Shown: piece by piece, positions 26,703 through 35,542 of the stretch
How the letters are laid out: each line of letters opens with the position of its first letter
Numbering within the stretch: the stretch's first letter is position 1
NCBI RefSeq assembly: GCF_020687805.1
Contig: NZ_JAJEWQ010000002.1
Coordinates: 127,300-191,299, forward strand
Direction of reading: 5' to 3'
DNA: 64,000 bases
Source: Planctobacterium marinum
GTDB lineage: Bacteria > Pseudomonadota > Gammaproteobacteria > Enterobacterales > Alteromonadaceae
Program-made: the position numbers and the translations under genes
The notes under the pieces: generated by a model
The model's input: only the letters and a program-made list of their open reading frames with translations
Database searches by the model: none
What the model was told of the DNA's origin: nothing

Positions 26703-26935
26703 TTTAGGTTTAAAGTGCCGCTAAAAAAGCAATCACTTCTTGCTTCTTGCCTGTTTAGTGTGTTTTTTCTTAATTCACTCGCGTTTAAGTAACTGAAAAA
26801 GCGCTTGGTAACTGCGTTGTCGTGAATATTGCTTCCGCAATTCATGTTTTCTTCAAGTCCAAATTGACACCAAGAACGTCTGCCTTTCATGGCTGTAGAC
26901 TGACTTCTTTGACCTGAGTTATCTCGAACTACTCC
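26703..26935 (-). mobile_element. IS3-family transposase remnant
   Basis: Minus-strand translation across frameshifts gives STAMKGRRSW, then IHDNAVTKRFFSYL (the DNAV-x-RFF signature around the third catalytic region of IS3 OrfB) and LNRQEARSDCF. An alternate frame restores FQLLKRE. The 5' part, OrfA and the terminal repeats are gone. It is fused to the truncated Crp gene, so an IS event probably made that truncation. Confidence 0.75.
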
Positions 26936-27394
26936 TTGTGGTGTGGATGATTATAAGCTGGCTGATTTTTGCCCTTCTGAACACTCAATACGGTAAATAC
27001 GAATGATACCGCAACGCTCTTCAATACCCAGAAAGCCGAATGGATTATACGATAGTCATACACGCCGTAAGACTTCAGCCTGAATGGTTTAATTGATTCT
27101 GTAAATCATTGATTGGCTTGGTTGCGCTTTGAGCGAGGCTTATTGTTACGTGCAAAAAAAACTATTCGGATGAACATCTAATATACAGAAAGAACAGACC
27201 AGCAGTCCCTGTTGTAGATAATGAAGGCGTACCTCAAGCTAACTACTTTTCTAAGTACGCACGGGCCTTTTTTAATATCTCTTTTTTTAATCCCTGTTTC
27301 TTTATTTTCTTTACAAAGCCTATACAACTCAGCTATTTCATCAGCATTATAAATTTTTCCAGGTTGCTTCTGGATTTTCATCGATTTTTTAATG
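26936..27394. other. stretch with no clear gene next to the IS remnant
   Basis: No well-supported frame. A minus-strand frame at 27178-27456 overlapping the nhaA end contains KIYNADEIAELYRLCKENKE but lacks a ribosome-binding site, and I do not call it. The segment is probably degraded mobile-element sequence. Confidence 0.4.
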
Positions 27395-28783
27395 TTAATT
27401 TGGCTTTGCCTGCTCATTAAAATCATCGCGTGTAGGATTTTCACAACGAGTCGCAACCCACAATACAGTCAAACCAATTAGTGCGGAAACCACGGATGCA
27501 GATAATATGCCTAATTTCGCGGCATTTATGTGTTCAGCACTAAAAGCCAGGTTGGCAATAAACATAGCCATGGTAAAACCAATGCCTGCCAGCATGCCCC
27601 CACCTGCAATCATCAACCAGGGCAAATCTGGTGGCAGCACGGCTACCTTTAAGCGCACAGCAAGCCAACTAAACAAGCATACTCCTATCGGTTTGCCTAG
27701 CACAAAACCGATAAAAACAGCTGTACTGATAGATGCTGGGAGGTCAGCCATCGTTAAGGGGATACCTGCATTGGAGAACGCAAACAATGGCATAACAACA
27801 AAACCAACCCAAGGATGCAGAACAAACTCTAGTCGCTCAACTGGCGAGAGAGCTTCGCGAACCGCAGCTTCCGCGGTTTTCAATACTTTACGATTAACAT
27901 TGTTGTCAGTCCAAAGGTCACCAGGCGGATAGGCAACTACAGAATCCATAATAATCTGCAATCGGTCATCACTTACCCACTTGATCGTTGGGGTCATTAA
28001 TCCTAATACCACACCTGTAACCGTGGGGTGTATACCTGAAGCATCAACCATTAGCCATACTAAGCTGCCGCCAATAAAAAACAAAGCAGTACTGCGAATT
28101 CCGATCATCGACATAACTTTGATCATTACGAAGCCTATCAGCGCAATAACAATATAAACAAGGTCAAGTTGCTTACCATAACCTAAAGCAACGACAATAA
28201 TCGCTCCCAGATCATCCACAATGGCTAAAGACAACATAAAAACACGTAAACTTTTTGGAATTCGCCTGCCAAGTAACGCCAGACAACCAATAACAAAAGC
28301 CGTATCCGTTGCCATAACCGTTCCCCAGCCTTGCTGTCCTATTTCACCTGATTGGAGAAAAAGGTAGAACCCTGCAGGAACAATCATTCCGCCTAATGCT
28401 GCTGAAACAGATAACATGGCTAGGCGGGGTTTTCGCAATTCCCCCAACACTAACTCGCGTTTTAGCTCCAGAGCTATCAAGAAAAAAAATAGGGTCATCA
28501 CAGCATCATTTATCCAGTCGTGCAAAGACCTCTTAAATTCAACATCACCCAAATTGATACCAATTGAAGTACTCCACAGTTCCATAAAATCTGGACCCAA
28601 TGGAGAATTAGCCAGATAAAGCGCTAATAAAGTAAAAAACAACAACACCAGTCCGGCGGCTGCTTCTATCTTAAAAAAGCGGCCAAGAGGATGACTCAAC
28701 CAATCTATGGGGGATTGAGGTAATTGAGCTGAATGCCCTCTGGTATCCGCAACTAACCATTTAGTCAGCTTTTTAATCCTCAT
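27395..28783 (-). CDS. nhaA: Na+/H+ antiporter NhaA
   Basis: A 462-aa protein with about 12 TM helices. It has the NhaA core signatures ATDTAFVIGCLALLG and LAIVDDLGAIIVVAL, the latter with the paired Asp that bind Na+/H+. The C-terminal FTMAMFIANLAF motif is present. The hydrophilic N-terminal leader (about 45 residues, DTRGHSAQLPQSPIDWL) is longer than in E. coli NhaA (388 aa). It extrudes Na+ in exchange for protons and supports salt and alkali tolerance. It lies alone in the island, with a perfect palindrome 63 bp upstream. Confidence 0.93.
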   Translation of the reverse strand: MRIKKLTKWLVADTRGHSAQLPQSPIDWLSHPLGRFFKIEAAAGLVLLFFTLLALYLANSPLGPDFMELWSTSIGINLGDVEFKRSLHDWINDAVMTLFFFLIALELKRELVLGELRKPRLAMLSVSAALGGMIVPAGFYLFLQSGEIGQQGWGTVMATDTAFVIGCLALLGRRIPKSLRVFMLSLAIVDDLGAIIVVALGYGKQLDLVYIVIALIGFVMIKVMSMIGIRSTALFFIGGSLVWLMVDASGIHPTVTGVVLGLMTPTIKWVSDDRLQIIMDSVVAYPPGDLWTDNNVNRKVLKTAEAAVREALSPVERLEFVLHPWVGFVVMPLFAFSNAGIPLTMADLPASISTAVFIGFVLGKPIGVCLFSWLAVRLKVAVLPPDLPWLMIAGGGMLAGIGFTMAMFIANLAFSAEHINAAKLGILSASVVSALIGLTVLWVATRCENPTRDDFNEQAKPN

Positions 28784-28845
28784 AGTGTTCAGGCTCTTTA
28801 GTTATCTTTGACATTATTTGGGCTTATATTCTGTTGTTATTGATG

Positions 28846-28861
28846 GCAATCTATAGATTGC
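28846..28861. promoter_or_regulatory. perfect 16-bp palindrome upstream of nhaA
   Basis: GCAATCTATAGATTGC is fully palindromic and lies 63-78 bp before the nhaA start. It is a possible operator; no regulator of the NhaR type is adjacent. Confidence 0.45.
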
Positions 28862-29702
28862 TATATTGATAAGGCATGGCGTGATCAAGAATATCGTTTG
28901 CACTGATGACTAGGACAGCTTTCTGTATTTGATTGTTTTCTGCATTAATTTTGTGGCTGCTCTGTTCGCTTTATGTTCATCCGTTACTGTGTGTCATGAG
29001 TGGAATCTTGTTGTCCTTGTAGTTCTTTTGCCTAATCTCGAATAATGGGGGCTTATGTATTTCACCTGGGACTAATCGAATAATATTTTAGTCACTCCGC
29101 GCATAGTTAAACGAATCTATTTATTCAGATCGAGTCAGACGGACTTCGTAACAAATTCCCTGAACTAGTTTGGAGGAAAGTTGTTTTTGTATGTCTTTAA
29201 GGTAAAAAAACTCATACGGCCATTTGTCAGTAATGCAGAACGGTGTTTCCCTATATTGGTAATGTTGTTTGGACCATAAGGGGAGTCAATAGCGCTGTAT
29301 CCCTGATTTTACGTCTCCATACATCATTCAATATTGCCTGCAGTAGATTGTTTCCATCATGCATTTTCAGCCAACATGAATAACTTTCGTTCTTTATTAG
29401 AATGACCAGCGTAATATAGATTTTGGTTTGTGTAGGTTCGATAGCGAACATTGGAGGTAAGAATGTCCCTCCCTCTGTCTAATTCAAGCAATTCGCTGAT
29501 ATTAAGAGTGGCTTAGATTGTAGTCTTTGTCTGGGGATGAATAAAATGTGACGCTATGAGGTATAACGAACAGAAATCCAGCTCATTTCATTTAGAATAT
29601 GCCAATCCACTTGATTGATTCGCAAGCTACGATAATGAAGCTGTAATCTAATCGGGTTGGAGAATGATATTTAACTCGCAATTATATGCACTGGAGAAAT
29701 TT
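28862..29702. other. 840-bp stretch without a clear gene
   Basis: AT-rich DNA between nhaA and the first PRC-barrel gene. A 66-codon minus-strand frame at 29251-29451 has no ribosome-binding site or recognisable domain. No terminal repeats or transposase motifs seen. Confidence 0.5.
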
Positions 29703-30107
29703 ATGGCGCTACCTGTCATAGACAAAAAAGCAGAGACAACCGCAAGCGATGCAGTTATTAATATTCAACCTTTAAGCGTTCTTACCAGTAGTGAAGTACG
29801 CAATAAAGATGACCAGAAACTGGGAAAGCTAAAGGAATTAATGATAGACACAAAAAGTGGCAAAACCATTTATGCGGTGATGTCCTTCGGAGGTTTTTGG
29901 GGAATGGGCGAAAAGCTTTCGGCTATTCCATGGAGCGCAATCGGCTTTAACAATATCGATAAACGATTTGTATTAGATATTGAAGTTGGGCGTCTCAAAG
30001 CCGCGCCATCATTTTACAAAGACAAGTGGCCGAATATGAATGACATAAATTGGGTCAAAAAAGTTAATACTTTTTATATCAATGCAAAACATAAAATAGC
30101 AAAGTAG
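29703..30107 (+). CDS. PRC-barrel domain protein 1
   Basis: About 134 aa from the ATG at 29703 (MALPVIDKKAETT), chosen over the upstream ATG at 29664 because GGAG lies six bases before it. The PRC-barrel fold is seen as VLTSSEVRNKDDQKLGKLKELMIDTKS (spread over two strands) and YAVMSFGGFWGMGEKLSAIPW. PRC barrels are small beta-barrels used in RNA processing and photosystem assembly, and often occur in salt and desiccation stress proteins. Related to the second copy at 35092-35508 (shared YAVMS/FAVMS and GGF..G..). Confidence 0.8.
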   Translation: MALPVIDKKAETTASDAVINIQPLSVLTSSEVRNKDDQKLGKLKELMIDTKSGKTIYAVMSFGGFWGMGEKLSAIPWSAIGFNNIDKRFVLDIEVGRLKAAPSFYKDKWPNMNDINWVKKVNTFYINAKHKIAK

Positions 30108-30305
30108 CTTGTCGCATTGTCTGCTTGTTATATAACAGCGTTAGTTGAAAAGCTAACGTAAAAATATCTACTCACGGTCAAGCTACAGCCATTGCCTATA
30201 TATACAAGCAATGGATACTTCTGCAAAATCATATAGGCTGTCAATCATCGGCTGTTGAGTTAGGGGTTTCATTGAGCATTGTGAGGATTTGAGTTACCAC
30301 ACGTT

Positions 30306-33026
30306 TTAATCCTCACAAAACTTTTTGTCGTGATTCGGCCTGGCAACGTACTGAGACGCGACATAACTCAACACCCCTCCGGATAGAAAATATTTAAGTT
30401 CACGTTCACTATCTATTCGCACGATAACTGATATTGTATTCTGTTCATTAGATAAATCACAAATTATCAGCTTCAATGTTTGCCTTGGAGATAAGCTACC
30501 ATCCCAATCAAGGTGAATAATTTCATTACCTCTCAGTTGAAGAGCACCGACGGTCACATTTTCGCTAAGTTGGATTGGCAGAATACCCATCATTGCCAAG
30601 TTATTACGATGAATTCGTTCAAATGATTCAGCAATCACAGCTTTTACATTCAGCAGCAGACATCCCTTGGCGGCCCAGTCCCGACTTGAGCCTGTTCCAT
30701 ATTCCTTACCAGCAAAGACCACGAGAGGGGTTCCCTCATTGAGGTATTGCTGACTTGCGTTATATATGGGAATGCTAGCTATACTTTCTTTGATATTACT
30801 TGAGTAATATGTAAATCCACCGTTAGTATGGTTGACCATACTATTTTTAAGATGGGCGTTGGCAAAAGTTCCCCGTACCATTACTTCGTGATTGCCGCGC
30901 CTTGATCCGTAACTATTAAAGTACTCAGGTACAACACCATTCGCTTGTAAATATTTGCCAGCAGGGCTGGATTCGCTGATTTTACCTGCGGGAGAAATAT
31001 GATCGGTCGTCACAGAGTCACCTAGAATAGCAAGAATCCGAGCTGACTTGATTGCCTTAGGGGTAAATGCCTTAGCTAAAAAGGGTGGGTGACGGATATA
31101 AGTTGACGATTCCTTCCATGGATAGCATACCGATTTTTCAACAGTTAATTTATTCCAGTTGTCATCGCCTTCAAACAAGCCTTTGTAGGCCTGTTCGAAC
31201 AGCGCTTGAGTAACATGTCCCGACATCTCGGTGATCAGCTTATCAGAAGGCCAGAGTTCAGATAGAAACACATTTTGGCCAGCTTTATCTGTACCTATGG
31301 GGTCTTCAATCAAATTGACACGAGTATGGCCAACAAGGGCAAAAGCAATAACCAGTGGGGGCGACATTAGCCAGTTTAGTGTCACTGAAGGATGAATACG
31401 TCCCTCAAAGTTTCGATTACCGGATAATACAGCACTTACCTGTAAATGGTGTTTTTCGATTTCAGCTTCAAGCTCCCCTTTCAAAGGGCCAGAATTACCA
31501 ATACAGGTTGTGCAGCCAAAACCAATCCGCTGGAACCCCAAACAATCCAGATAAGGCTGAAGCCCCGAGCTATCCAGATACTGAGCAACAACTTGGGAGC
31601 CAGGAGCGAGTGAGGTTTTCACTCTTGGGTTCACTGACAGACCACGCTCTACCGCGGCTTTTGCCAGTAACCCAGCCAACAACATTACATGCGGGTTTGA
31701 GGTGTTTGTGCACGATGTGATGGCTGCAATAACAATATCTCCATCGCATAATTTTTGATGTTTTAATTGAGACTGAAGGCCCTTAGGGGAACCCTCATCA
31801 GGAACCGGGTGTCCGGCAATAAGTATCTCATTCAGGGATTTATCTTTAATTTCGGATAACGCTAGTCGATCCTGCGGGCGTTTAGGGCCTGCTAATGATG
31901 TCTCCGTTTTGGACACATCTATGGCTATATTTTCCTGATACACGGGGTCTTCAGTATCGTGTGTGTAGAACAATCCCTGAATAGACATATAAGCTTTGAC
32001 TTGTTCTATTAGTGATGCGGGACGATTGGTTAAGCCCAGGTACTCAATCACTTTGCAATCAACTGGAAATAACGCACAAGTCGCGCCATATTCCGGTGCC
32101 ATATTCGCTATTGTCGCACGATCCGCGACACTCATATGCAGCACACCAGGACCATAAAATTCAACATATTTTCCAACCACGCCATGATGTCGTAATTTTT
32201 CAGTAATACTAAGCGCCAGATCAGTCGCAGTCGATCCCAATGATAATTTTCCTACAAGTTTAACACCGACCACCTTTGGTAAGTTTAGTGTCAATGGTTG
32301 CCCTAGCATTACTGCTTCGGCTTCTATACCGCCAACCCCCCAGCCAAGTATACCCAAACCATTAATCATAGTGGTATGGCTGTCGGTTCCTATCAGCGTA
32401 TCGGGAAACAATTCACCATCTTCACAACTCACTACCTGAGCGAAATACTCAAGATTAATTTGATGACATATACCCCGGCCAGGAGGCACAACTCTAAGAT
32501 TATGAAATGATTTTTCGGCCCATTTTAAAAATTGATATCGTTCTTGGTTACGCTCTATTTCACATTTACGGTTATGATCCAGCGCGTCAGAGCTACCTGC
32601 TTGATCAACAATAACTGAATGATCAATAACCAAATCTACAGGACACACCGGATTTACCTTTTTCGCATCACCGCCCGACTTTGATACAAATTCGCGCATA
32701 GCCGCTAAATCGGCGATAGCAGGAACACCTGTATAATCCTGCATAAGAACACGTTGAGGACGAAAAGGAAACTCTACGTCTGTTCCTTGTCTGACCGTCA
32801 ATGCAGAGATGTAAACAGAGGTAAGATTACCCTTTGCATCACCATTCTCGTTATAGTGACGCATAATATTTTCCAGAAATATTCGCACAATAAAAGGCTG
32901 TTCACTTAGCGTAAAGTTAAAATCCTCTGCTAATTTGGATAATGACCAATACTGATTTAATCCGCTCGTGGTATGAATTAAATCTAAGTACCTTTCTCGC
33001 CATGTAATTTTATTTGTGGAAAACAT
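30306..33026 (-). CDS. acnA: aconitate hydratase AcnA
   Basis: A 906-aa protein of the aconitase A/IRP1 class. The 4Fe-4S ligands are in ITSCTNTSNP and GFGCTTCIGNSG. Active-site regions GTDSHTTMINGLG, SYGSRRGNHEVM and EYGTGSSRDWAAKG are intact. It interconverts citrate and isocitrate and is the more oxidant-resistant stress aconitase. Full length and apparently functional. Its place in the accessory island with no TCA genes suggests a second copy for stress conditions. Confidence 0.95.
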   Translation of the reverse strand: MFSTNKITWRERYLDLIHTTSGLNQYWSLSKLAEDFNFTLSEQPFIVRIFLENIMRHYNENGDAKGNLTSVYISALTVRQGTDVEFPFRPQRVLMQDYTGVPAIADLAAMREFVSKSGGDAKKVNPVCPVDLVIDHSVIVDQAGSSDALDHNRKCEIERNQERYQFLKWAEKSFHNLRVVPPGRGICHQINLEYFAQVVSCEDGELFPDTLIGTDSHTTMINGLGILGWGVGGIEAEAVMLGQPLTLNLPKVVGVKLVGKLSLGSTATDLALSITEKLRHHGVVGKYVEFYGPGVLHMSVADRATIANMAPEYGATCALFPVDCKVIEYLGLTNRPASLIEQVKAYMSIQGLFYTHDTEDPVYQENIAIDVSKTETSLAGPKRPQDRLALSEIKDKSLNEILIAGHPVPDEGSPKGLQSQLKHQKLCDGDIVIAAITSCTNTSNPHVMLLAGLLAKAAVERGLSVNPRVKTSLAPGSQVVAQYLDSSGLQPYLDCLGFQRIGFGCTTCIGNSGPLKGELEAEIEKHHLQVSAVLSGNRNFEGRIHPSVTLNWLMSPPLVIAFALVGHTRVNLIEDPIGTDKAGQNVFLSELWPSDKLITEMSGHVTQALFEQAYKGLFEGDDNWNKLTVEKSVCYPWKESSTYIRHPPFLAKAFTPKAIKSARILAILGDSVTTDHISPAGKISESSPAGKYLQANGVVPEYFNSYGSRRGNHEVMVRGTFANAHLKNSMVNHTNGGFTYYSSNIKESIASIPIYNASQQYLNEGTPLVVFAGKEYGTGSSRDWAAKGCLLLNVKAVIAESFERIHRNNLAMMGILPIQLSENVTVGALQLRGNEIIHLDWDGSLSPRQTLKLIICDLSNEQNTISVIVRIDSERELKYFLSGGVLSYVASQYVARPNHDKKFCED

Positions 33027-33217
33027 AATTTAGCTTAGTGTTGTCAGGGATCTTTTTAGAGCAGAAAGAACCTGTAAAAAAATATTTTGAAATGGATCAA
33101 GCATTGTGTACGTCCTTGGTTAAAATAAATGCCAAACAAGTGCATTATGGAATCTATCAGAAATATGAGTTAATTCGACCAATGCACTCAATGAAACAAG
33201 TTCAATAACTTATAGAC

Positions 33218-33331
33218 CTACTTCTGGTTATCTCGTTTTTGTTCTTGCTTAGGAGGTTGTTTTTTTGGATCATTTTCCGGTGCAAGCTTTTTTTCTTGGT
33301 CAGGTTTTGCGTCTTTAGTGGGGTTCTGCAT
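33218..33331 (-). CDS. 37-aa Lys/Pro/Gln-rich micro-protein
   Basis: Encodes MQNPTKDAKPDQEKKLAP..., ending KQEQKRDNQK. It is highly charged, probably disordered, with no Cys or aromatic residues. AGAGG lies five bases before the ATG. It sits between the Crp-like regulator and acnA on the same strand. The composition resembles small hydrophilic stress proteins, but no family is recognised. Confidence 0.5.
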   Translation of the reverse strand: MQNPTKDAKPDQEKKLAPENDPKKQPPKQEQKRDNQK

Positions 33332-33691
33332 AAGTACCTCTGGTTTTCACTACCGACCTAATTGCCGATGGTGGAGATGATAATATACCTCTTGATTCTT
33401 CAGTGTTCCGTGCGCTTACACACACTGAACTCCAATTAAGTGCGAAATTTCGCACCTAAAAATAATTCAGCAACAGAATTCGTAGAGACTCTCATTTCCG
33501 ACTACAAACTATATTGGCTATGTGGAGATAAGACAGAAATAGTGGCAAAACAAAAGGGTGTCATTGCGATGTGGAAATATTATGTAGCTAAGCTTGATAC
33601 TTGCAAAATTTTGAAAATTTTAGGTTCAGAGTCATGACCACTTTGTGGATAGGATGTGATAATTATTTCAGATACTCGGGGCAGACTATTA
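33332..33691. other. intergenic region with a perfect palindrome
   Basis: 360 bp between the 37-aa gene and regulator 2. A 65-codon plus-strand frame (33440-33637) starts inside the palindrome and lacks support. Confidence 0.5.
33440..33455. promoter_or_regulatory. perfect palindrome GTGCGAAATTTCGCAC
   Basis: A 16-bp perfect dyad with GTGCG half-sites and a six-base spacer, the geometry of Crp/Fnr-family operators (TGTGA-N6-TCACA). It lies 109 bp upstream of the 37-aa gene and between it and regulator 2. The GTGCG/CGCAC half-site also occurs in the palindrome at 26312-26331. Confidence 0.5.
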
Positions 33692-34441
33692 TTATCGCTC
33701 CTCTGTTCCATATCGCCAATGGCCATGATTTTTGAAAAAGGCCTCATGATGGCTTTTTTCATCCTCATAACACTCACAAGAAGTCCTTATTAGCGCTGAC
33801 CGGGATGAAAGAATGATATGGCCCCTGCTATATCTGATAACCCCCTCTGTTTGCAGCGCATTAGCAAAACCTGTCACTGTATTCCGTCGGATTCCGAGTA
33901 AATCGCCCAAATCATTGTGAGTCAAATTCAATTCTTTTGAATGTAATCTTTGGCTTATAGTTAACAAGCAACGCGAAAGACGCTGTTTTGCATCATGTAA
34001 GTAACAACAAGCTGCATTCCGAACATTCTGAAGCATTGTCGCGTAAAGAAAATGATTGATTAAACTACTCAACTCGTTGCAGGTTGCTAAGTGGTTCCGG
34101 AATAATTGGGTATTTATCGATAGTGCAGCTCCAGACTCAATCACCTTGAACTTTAAACATCTATTGCTTTTATCTAGTCCCGAACTTGCCCCTAGCATCC
34201 CTTCATTACCAATTAATCCAACACATAAACACCGGCCTTTCTCCAGTTCTGCAAACGAAGCTATCACTGAGGTCATTGGAAAATAGATACGATCAATCGC
34301 AGCGCCAGCACGATAAATTATTCCACCAGAGGTTAAAGTGACAACTTTACCATTGTCCATAGCCCAGTTTTTTGTTTCATCGCTAAGGCAATTTAATATA
34401 TAGTTTTGCATATGTGTGATAACACTAGTAAGAGTCCTCAT
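33692..34441 (-). CDS. Crp/Fnr-family regulator 2
   Basis: A 249-aa protein with an N-terminal cNMP-like beta-roll (GGIIYRAGAAIDRIYFPMTS, GLIGNEGMLGAS), a long dimer helix and a winged helix (LTHNDLGDLLGIRRNTVTG). It ends in a Cys/His-containing tail (TSCECYEDEKSHHE). The ligand is not evident. Its C-terminal 250 bp are duplicated at 26.4-26.7 kb. It is distinct in sequence from regulator 1 but has the same layout and Cys-rich tail. Confidence 0.85.
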   Translation of the reverse strand: MRTLTSVITHMQNYILNCLSDETKNWAMDNGKVVTLTSGGIIYRAGAAIDRIYFPMTSVIASFAELEKGRCLCVGLIGNEGMLGASSGLDKSNRCLKFKVIESGAALSINTQLFRNHLATCNELSSLINHFLYATMLQNVRNAACCYLHDAKQRLSRCLLTISQRLHSKELNLTHNDLGDLLGIRRNTVTGFANALQTEGVIRYSRGHIILSSRSALIRTSCECYEDEKSHHEAFFKNHGHWRYGTEER

Positions 34442-34943
34442 TGGTCATGGTATTCGCTTAAAACCAACATTACTTAGCTGATTAAAATCTTGCTCACAGA
34501 TTTTTTGAGAAGGCTTTTCGGCGTAACCAAGTCGTTATTTGATTAAGGGTATTCGGTCCGAGTGTTGTGTAACTAGACATGAATATGGTCAGGCATAGCG
34601 ATAGTAATTACTGATTCTGTCTCTGCTTTTGATTTTCCTAACTCGGCATTTCCTGATTTTATTCATTCTCTGTGCCGGTCTACTTGTTCTTTTCTTTTTG
34701 CTATTTGTAACCGAATTATCCTTTAAATTATTGATAGACACCTCCAAATTTGTTAATCGATACACTCAGATTAAAACAACTCAGTTTGTCCTTTCAGTTC
34801 GCAAACGCACATAACCTGAACAGCTATTTTCCCAGGCCTTTGTTGTCTGCCGCACATTCGTCGTCATCCCACAATGTTATCGTATGCTTCTAAGACAACT
34901 CATATGAGCCCATGTTGTCTTCCATCTAAATTGGAGGTTTCCA
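34442..34943. other. intergenic region without a supported gene
   Basis: 500 bp of AT-rich DNA. A 61-codon plus-strand frame from a TTG (34629) encodes a hydrophobic segment but lacks a ribosome-binding site. The promoter for the PRC-barrel operon is expected here. Confidence 0.45.
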
Positions 34944-35102
34944 ATGCTACATAGTTCAGAGGTATCAAAGCATCTATCCCGTAGGTCAAATAGAGAATGT
35001 GAGGATAAGCTTTCACTTACCGTAAAAGGTAAGACGGGGCGATACAAAAAAACGACGTTAAATTCAAAATCAGAATATAAGGAGACTAACAATGAACACT
35101 GA
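34944..35102 (+). CDS. 52-aa basic peptide overlapping PRC-barrel gene 2
   Basis: Encodes MLHSSEVSKHLSRRSNRECE... and ends EYKETNNEH. An ideal GGAGG lies six bases before the ATG. The stop lies 11 nt inside the PRC-barrel gene, and the ribosome-binding site of that gene (AAGGAG) lies within this frame, so translation is probably coupled. It may be a leader peptide or a small basic protein; no family recognised. Confidence 0.5.
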   Translation: MLHSSEVSKHLSRRSNRECEDKLSLTVKGKTGRYKKTTLNSKSEYKETNNEH

Positions 35103-35508
35103 AGAAATTGCCGAAAGTACCCTCAAAGAAAAGCGTCCATCAAAGATAATACGTCAATACAGAGTAAAAAAACTCGGTAGCAACAATGTCGTAGATTGTG
35201 AGGGTGCTCGGGTGGGTAAGTTGATAGACATGATCGTCTCATACCCATCGGGAAGAGTTACCTTTGCCGTGATGTCATGCGGTGGGTTTCTTGGATTCGG
35301 GGAAGTCATGTTTATGGTTCCTTGGCAAAATATTGAACTGGATATTAAGAAACAAGAATTTGTTTTATCAATAAACATTGAATGTTTAAAAAAAGCACCG
35401 TCATTCAGCGGCAGTAGTTGGCCTAATTTGCACAATAATGCCTGGATGCATCATGTACTGAAATTTTACGAAAGTGTTTCTGTTGAAAAGCCACAAAAAG
35501 CGCCTTAG
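35092..35508 (+). CDS. PRC-barrel domain protein 2
   Basis: A 138-aa protein with AAGGAG six bases upstream of ATG. The PRC-barrel spans about 25-100 (NNVVDCEGARVGKLIDMIV, FAVMSCGGFLGFGEVMFMVPW). A short C-terminal helical region follows (APSFSGSSWPNLHNNAWMHHV), matching the tail of PRC-barrel protein 1 (APSFYKDKWPNMNDINWV). The two are paralogues within the island. It lies directly upstream of a PAS-GGDEF gene. Confidence 0.8.
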   Translation: MNTEEIAESTLKEKRPSKIIRQYRVKKLGSNNVVDCEGARVGKLIDMIVSYPSGRVTFAVMSCGGFLGFGEVMFMVPWQNIELDIKKQEFVLSINIECLKKAPSFSGSSWPNLHNNAWMHHVLKFYESVSVEKPQKAP

Positions 35509-35542
35509 CGCAATCACTTATCGAGGCAATGAAATACACATT

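Noticed and set aside
27178-27456. 92-codon minus-strand frame overlapping the nhaA end
   Set aside because: No ribosome-binding site at any candidate start, and no recognisable domain.
29251-29451. 66-codon minus-strand frame
   Set aside because: No ribosome-binding site, atypical composition and no domain; it lies in a gene-poor AT-rich stretch.
33440-33637. 65-codon plus-strand frame
   Set aside because: It starts inside a palindrome, lacks a ribosome-binding site and shows no family features.
34629-34814. 61-codon hydrophobic frame from a TTG
   Set aside because: Hydrophobicity is expected from T-rich DNA, and there is no ribosome-binding site.
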